8,235 nucleotides of DNA from an uncultured Armatimonadota bacterium (lineage in GTDB: Bacteria > Armatimonadota > Armatimonadia > Armatimonadales > Armatimonadaceae), in assembly GCA_903924445.1 (NCBI GenBank), contig CAIYBQ010000271.1:1-8235 (forward strand), given 5' to 3'. Within the stretch, counting starts at the first letter, position 1, and each line of letters begins with the position of its first letter. Of this stretch, positions 4,776 to 8,235 are shown piece after piece. The notes under the pieces are model-generated. The model was not told where the DNA came from. It did no database searches and saw only the letters and a list, made by a program, of their open reading frames with translations. The translations under genes were made by a program, and so were the position numbers.

Positions 4776-7769
4776 CTAGAAGCGTGCTGAGACATCAAAG
4801 TTAAATGTGCGGGCCGAATAGGAATACGCAGCGTTGTCACGGTCCCGCAAGCGGGCAAATCGGACATCGAGTGTTGCGCCAAACAGCTGGGTTAGCCGAA
4901 AGTCAATGCCGAGACGCGCTTCGGTACGGTGGTAATTTGAGCTCGCATAATACGCACCCTGGCTACCACTCCCGGGAGAATTCGCCAGAGGATTGCTCGC
5001 GTTGAGGTCATTCAGCTCCACAAATGGGATAAAGCGCTTTGCGGGGACATCCACTCGGACCGTGATGACATCGTTGGTGCCCTGCTGCATGCTGAAGCTA
5101 CCGCCGCCAATGCCTCCACCAAAGCCGCCACCGATGCCACCAATCCCACCTCCACCCATCATCGTGGATGACCCGAAGTTCATCCGCATAAAGCCCGTTC
5201 GAACCTGAAGGCCATCCGGGCGGCCATGCGTGGTCGTAAAGGACCAGTTGGTATTGTCAAAATCACCCTGTCCACCCACATAGCGGCCAATTTGCTGACT
5301 GACGGTGGCATTGACATTGAATTCAGGCGATGGTGAATATGTCAACAACAGGTCATTACTGGTCATATCGGTGTTGTCATAGTTTGGGACAAGCATGAGC
5401 GATGAGCTTCGTCGCACCTCGGCACGGATGGCCTGAGTTGGAGTGAAGGACAAGCGAATATCCCGTGTTCGGGTCTGCTGTCCCGTGGATGTCAACCCAT
5501 TCGTGCCGCCGCCAATGGAGCCGCCGTTGCCATAAAAACCATCCAGGCTCTGCCCGTTTTGACTATCCGTCAGCTGCACATCCAGCTGCACCTTGTCCGG
5601 CGCAATCCAGTACAGCAGCGACATTTGATTGTCATTGGCACTGCTGGCAGTTCCGCCAGACCGGTTGCGGCTGGTCCCAAGGTTTGAACTAAGCGACAGG
5701 CGTGTGCTTGGCGTGAAGGTTGTGTTGAAGCGAATATTGGTGCTCGCACCATTAGTCATATTGGCATTTGCATTGCCATTTTGAATGCCGCCAAGGTAGC
5801 CACCACCCGTGTTACTGCTGCCCGTACCAACCGTTTGCGAATAGGCATTTGCAAACACCGAGCGCCCCTGACTCGTCGTCTGGTCAATCGTTAGCCCAAG
5901 CTGGACATTGGTAAAGCCCCAATCGATACCAACCGAGTCGCTCGCATAAGATGACCTTGTCGGCTGCGTCGTACTCGATCCCGTTCCAGTCCCAGTTCCA
6001 GTCCCCGTTCCTGTTGCGGTATAGGTCAGCCGCTGGCCGGTCTGATTATGACTTGCCCGTACAACGGGAGCCTGTCCCCCCTTTGGAGCTTTCAACTTTT
6101 GGCTGACGGTGAAGCCAAGACCTGTCGAATCAGAGAGCGATGTCGGCGCGGTCGGCGTTGTACCAGTCGCCGAGTTACTGTAGATGTTCGGAAATTGGCT
6201 GGCAAGAAAGTTACCGCTAAGGTCTGTTGACTCGGTCGGCGCAAACCTCCACTGCGTCTTCAGTTCCCTGCCCGTGCGCAGAAATGCGCCCGCCGTGGAG
6301 TCAACGCTGGAGAAGCCGGAGCCAACATTTCGGATGCCAGTGGACACGCTCCACTTATTGTTCTTTTGTTTGTCGCTACTGGCGAAGCGGGTTTGGATAT
6401 CGACACCGGTGCCACTGCTTGCCGCAGATATACCTTCACTCTGGCCAACCTGCAGCTTTACCAGACCGTTTAGACCAGCAGGTACCTGTGTGTCGATACC
6501 GACAACCTGACGGTCCCCGCCAATGCCTTGCTGACGAACAGGTTTATAGGTAATTCTAAGGCTTGAGATACCCGTAAGGGATGTATCCGGCGGGAGTGGG
6601 CGTCGTAGCTGAATGTAGTTTAGCTCGCGGTTGATGAAGTAGTCAGCGGCAATCCCTTCGACCAGGAGTCGCTCCTGATAGCGGACTTCCACAGGTGCTG
6701 CCGGGTCAATTGGCGATGCCAGCGTATACCGCGTTGAGACAATCGCACTGACTGGATAGTATTCCGTTACCGTTCCAGACCCGTTTCCAGTCGCAGATGT
6801 CGTCTGCCGCAGCATCGTCACACCAACATTACGCCCTCCCTGAAGAGGCAAATCCCAGCGAAACCCAGTAAGCACACCACGGCCACTGTTGTAGTTCATC
6901 AGCTCATAGGTGTACTCAACGGTATCGGCGCGGTTGATGATACGTCCCTTGAGAAAGCGGATAATGCCAAGCTGGTAGTCGACATCGTAGTCAATACCTG
7001 AATCAAGCGGTTGACCGTTGAGAGACAATCGCTCAGTTCCAGGGACAATCTGAGACCCGCCAAGATAATAGGGACCTGTTGTGCCTTGTCCAACAAACGA
7101 GTTACGACGAGTCAGTGCGCGGGTGACACTTGCAATCGTCGCAACTTTACTTCCAGCTCCCAGGTCGCGCTGGTACTTGATTCCCTGGACGTTTCGTGAG
7201 AACGGGATGAGCTCATTTCCCGAGAGGCTTGCTGAAACATCACCGACATCGATAACCGTGCCCTTGGTGGAGTCAAAGTGCATCCGCATGAGCTGGGACA
7301 GGCTGGACCGGATGCGGTTGTTTGAGAGGTTTGCATTGACATCTACGGTGTTAAACAGCTTTCCACTGACACCAAGATTGAGGTTTTGCTGAAATGGTCC
7401 CAAGGAGGAGTTGTTCAGAAACTGATTATTGTTTTGAAAGTTAAACCAGTCGCGCGCCTGCTGACTACCATCCACATTATTAGCTCTGGCGACAAGGTTC
7501 CAGCCACCTGAGACATTCAGGCCACGCGCCCAAGCACCAAAAAGACGCTCACCATTTCCGGATTGACCAATCAGGCCATCGGTGTTGCCCCCAAGTCCAT
7601 CGACCTTGAGCTTCGCCTTTTGCTTGGCAGCATCTTTCACCGACATCTCGCTACCGGTTGCCTGTGTTGGTCCAACAATCGTGGCTGGAGGCGGCACATC
7701 CTGGATAGGCATCCCAAGCAGCGCGGACATTAGCAAAATGGCGAGGAACTCAGCGACCATAGTGTCCAT
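4776..7769 (-). CDS. Large SprA-like outer-membrane beta-barrel protein
   Basis: The product has 997 aa and no cysteine that I can see. It is rich in Ser, Gly, Asn and Thr, and after the N-terminus consists of alternating polar/hydrophobic strands ending in FDVSARF; a terminal Phe is typical of outer-membrane barrels. The N-terminus has a hydrophobic stretch (about residues 8-20, FLAILLMSALLGM) that can serve as a signal sequence, followed by a Pro-rich stretch, but no Lys or Arg precedes it. Residues 232-289 contain GPYYL, IVPGTERLSLNG and SGIDYDVDYQLGIIRF, ending in VEYTYE. This is the pattern repeated in SprA-type barrels and related large outer-membrane proteins. A second, degenerate unit lies at about 362-409 (VRYQERLLVEG, ending in LRITYKPV). 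Low-complexity parts are a Thr-Gly repeat (585-597) and a Gly-rich stretch with Ile/Phe (about 868-892). The start is uncertain. ATG 7769 has no clear ribosome binding site; ATG 7760 (Met4) has GGATGG upstream. Either start overlaps the end of csaB. Family and location are well supported, but cargo or substrate is unknown. Confidence 0.75.
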   Translation of the reverse strand: MDTMVAEFLAILLMSALLGMPIQDVPPPATIVGPTQATGSEMSVKDAAKQKAKLKVDGLGGNTDGLIGQSGNGERLFGAWARGLNVSGGWNLVARANNVDGSQQARDWFNFQNNNQFLNNSSLGPFQQNLNLGVSGKLFNTVDVNANLSNNRIRSSLSQLMRMHFDSTKGTVIDVGDVSASLSGNELIPFSRNVQGIKYQRDLGAGSKVATIASVTRALTRRNSFVGQGTTGPYYLGGSQIVPGTERLSLNGQPLDSGIDYDVDYQLGIIRFLKGRIINRADTVEYTYELMNYNSGRGVLTGFRWDLPLQGGRNVGVTMLRQTTSATGNGSGTVTEYYPVSAIVSTRYTLASPIDPAAPVEVRYQERLLVEGIAADYFINRELNYIQLRRPLPPDTSLTGISSLRITYKPVRQQGIGGDRQVVGIDTQVPAGLNGLVKLQVGQSEGISAASSGTGVDIQTRFASSDKQKNNKWSVSTGIRNVGSGFSSVDSTAGAFLRTGRELKTQWRFAPTESTDLSGNFLASQFPNIYSNSATGTTPTAPTSLSDSTGLGFTVSQKLKAPKGGQAPVVRASHNQTGQRLTYTATGTGTGTGTGTGSSTTQPTRSSYASDSVGIDWGFTNVQLGLTIDQTTSQGRSVFANAYSQTVGTGSSNTGGGYLGGIQNGNANANMTNGASTNIRFNTTFTPSTRLSLSSNLGTSRNRSGGTASSANDNQMSLLYWIAPDKVQLDVQLTDSQNGQSLDGFYGNGGSIGGGTNGLTSTGQQTRTRDIRLSFTPTQAIRAEVRRSSSLMLVPNYDNTDMTSNDLLLTYSPSPEFNVNATVSQQIGRYVGGQGDFDNTNWSFTTTHGRPDGLQVRTGFMRMNFGSSTMMGGGGIGGIGGGFGGGIGGGSFSMQQGTNDVITVRVDVPAKRFIPFVELNDLNASNPLANSPGSGSQGAYYASSNYHRTEARLGIDFRLTQLFGATLDVRFARLRDRDNAAYSYSARTFNFDVSARF
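5980..6015 (-). repeat. Hexanucleotide tandem repeat inside the barrel gene
   Basis: Six adjacent 6-base units of the form CCNGTY on the plus strand (CCCGTT, CCAGTC, CCAGTT, CCAGTC, CCCGTT, CCTGTT) encode the alternating Thr-Gly run at about residues 585-597. Units differ mainly at third codon positions. A gain or loss of one unit would add or remove Thr-Gly without a frameshift. Confidence 0.85.
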
Positions 7770-8235
7770 CCAGACGCAGCCGGGGCAGCAGTGCCGATTT
7801 CGCCATCTTAGATGCGAGCTCTATACGCAGCCCTTGGCTTTCGGCAGAGGCCGCAGCTGCCAATATTGCTGCTAGTTCGCTCGATATTCTTTCCGGTGTC
7901 GCAGAATCGAACGGAATACATGGTGCGCCGAGCTGGGCAGCAAGAGCATCCACTTTTGGATCGTAGCTGATGGCAAGGACAGGCCGCCCAGCGGCTGCGG
8001 CAAGAATCAGGGTGTGCAGACGGACTGACACCGCCGCTCGGCACCCCGAAAGCGCGCGCATTACCGCAGGAAATGGGTTTACCGAGGAAGCATCCCAGTC
8101 AAACTCGCCAGCAGTCCCCTGAATATCATCCGGGAGGTGCATCGGAAGATGCCACACACCACTGACCTGCCCAACAGGAAACTCAAGCGACTTTCCCTTC
8201 CACGAGCGGAGGCTGTAGCAGATTCCGTTCTGGTC
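7750..8235 (-). CDS. csaB: CsaB-like polysaccharide pyruvyl transferase, C-terminal part
   Basis: This is the last 161 residues of a gene whose 5' end lies beyond the right edge; the frame is open to base 8235 and ends at TGA 7752-7750. Homologues transfer a pyruvyl group from phosphoenolpyruvate to a sugar of a cell-wall-linked polysaccharide. In bacteria with SLH domains the resulting ketal is what SLH proteins bind. Diagnostic stretches in the visible part are HLPMHLPDD (29-37), SVRLHTLILAAAAG (about 69-82) and ISYDPKVDALAAQLG (about 88-102). This RLH...YDPKVDA pattern is characteristic of the CsaB family within the pyruvyl transferase/GT4-like fold. The GTG at 8157 is in frame, but conserved-looking sequence continues upstream (GICYSLRSW), so it is internal. 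The end overlaps the start of the outer-membrane protein gene by 20 or 11 bp, implying coupled translation and a shared role in the envelope. Confidence 0.87.
   Translation of the reverse strand, partial: DQNGICYSLRSWKGKSLEFPVGQVSGVWHLPMHLPDDIQGTAGEFDWDASSVNPFPAVMRALSGCRAAVSVRLHTLILAAAAGRPVLAISYDPKVDALAAQLGAPCIPFDSATPERISSELAAILAAAASAESQGLRIELASKMAKSALLPRLRLDGHYGR

Noticed and set aside
4763..4777. Small hairpin AGTGG/CCACT at the end of the barrel gene
   Set aside because: The stem is only 5 bp, has no following T-tract and overlaps the stop codon; too weak to call a terminator between barrel gene and proA.
6184..6553. Two overlapping plus-strand open frames opposite the barrel gene (108 codons each)
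   Set aside because: Both are antisense to the 997-aa frame, overlap each other in different frames, and have irregular Cys/Arg/Trp-rich composition with no domain.

Overview
The window looks like a chromosomal segment of a diderm (two-membrane) bacterium with moderate GC. Two things point to an outer membrane: a very large, cysteine-free, serine/glycine/asparagine-rich beta-barrel-type protein ending in phenylalanine, and a CsaB-type pyruvyl transferase directly upstream of it. The mix of a CsaB homologue, a SprA-like barrel and a UbiA-type carotenoid prenyltransferase suggests a deep-branching diderm such as Armatimonadota. That placement is an inference from gene content; no rRNA or other marker is present to settle it.

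Layout. Positions 1-485 (+) hold the C-terminal part of a cytochrome c peroxidase/MauG-family di-haem protein. Positions 486-737 carry two copies of a strong intrinsic terminator. Each lies in a repeat that also includes part of the cytochrome gene's tail, and the second copy has lost 65 bases internally. From 738 to the right edge everything reads on the minus strand. In transcription order the genes are csaB (3' part only), a 997-aa SprA-like outer-membrane protein, proA (glutamate-5-semialdehyde dehydrogenase), a UbiA-family prenyltransferase resembling lycopene elongases, and an ABC-F ATPase of the Uup type. The five genes are tightly packed: a 20-bp (or 11-bp) overlap, a 36-bp gap, a 14-bp overlap and a 62-bp gap. 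They probably form one transcription unit converging on the cytochrome gene at the terminator pair.

Function. The first two genes are envelope genes: pyruvylation of a cell-wall or surface polysaccharide, and an outer-membrane barrel. ProA makes the proline precursor, the prenyltransferase acts on membrane isoprenoids or carotenoids, and Uup is a ribosome-associated ATPase. Apart from the csaB/barrel pair they are not obviously one pathway, so the run looks like a housekeeping operon with a lineage-specific envelope module at its front.

The least ordinary parts are the csaB/SprA-like barrel pair and the duplicated gene tail with its two terminators. No mobile element, CRISPR array, tRNA or rRNA was seen.
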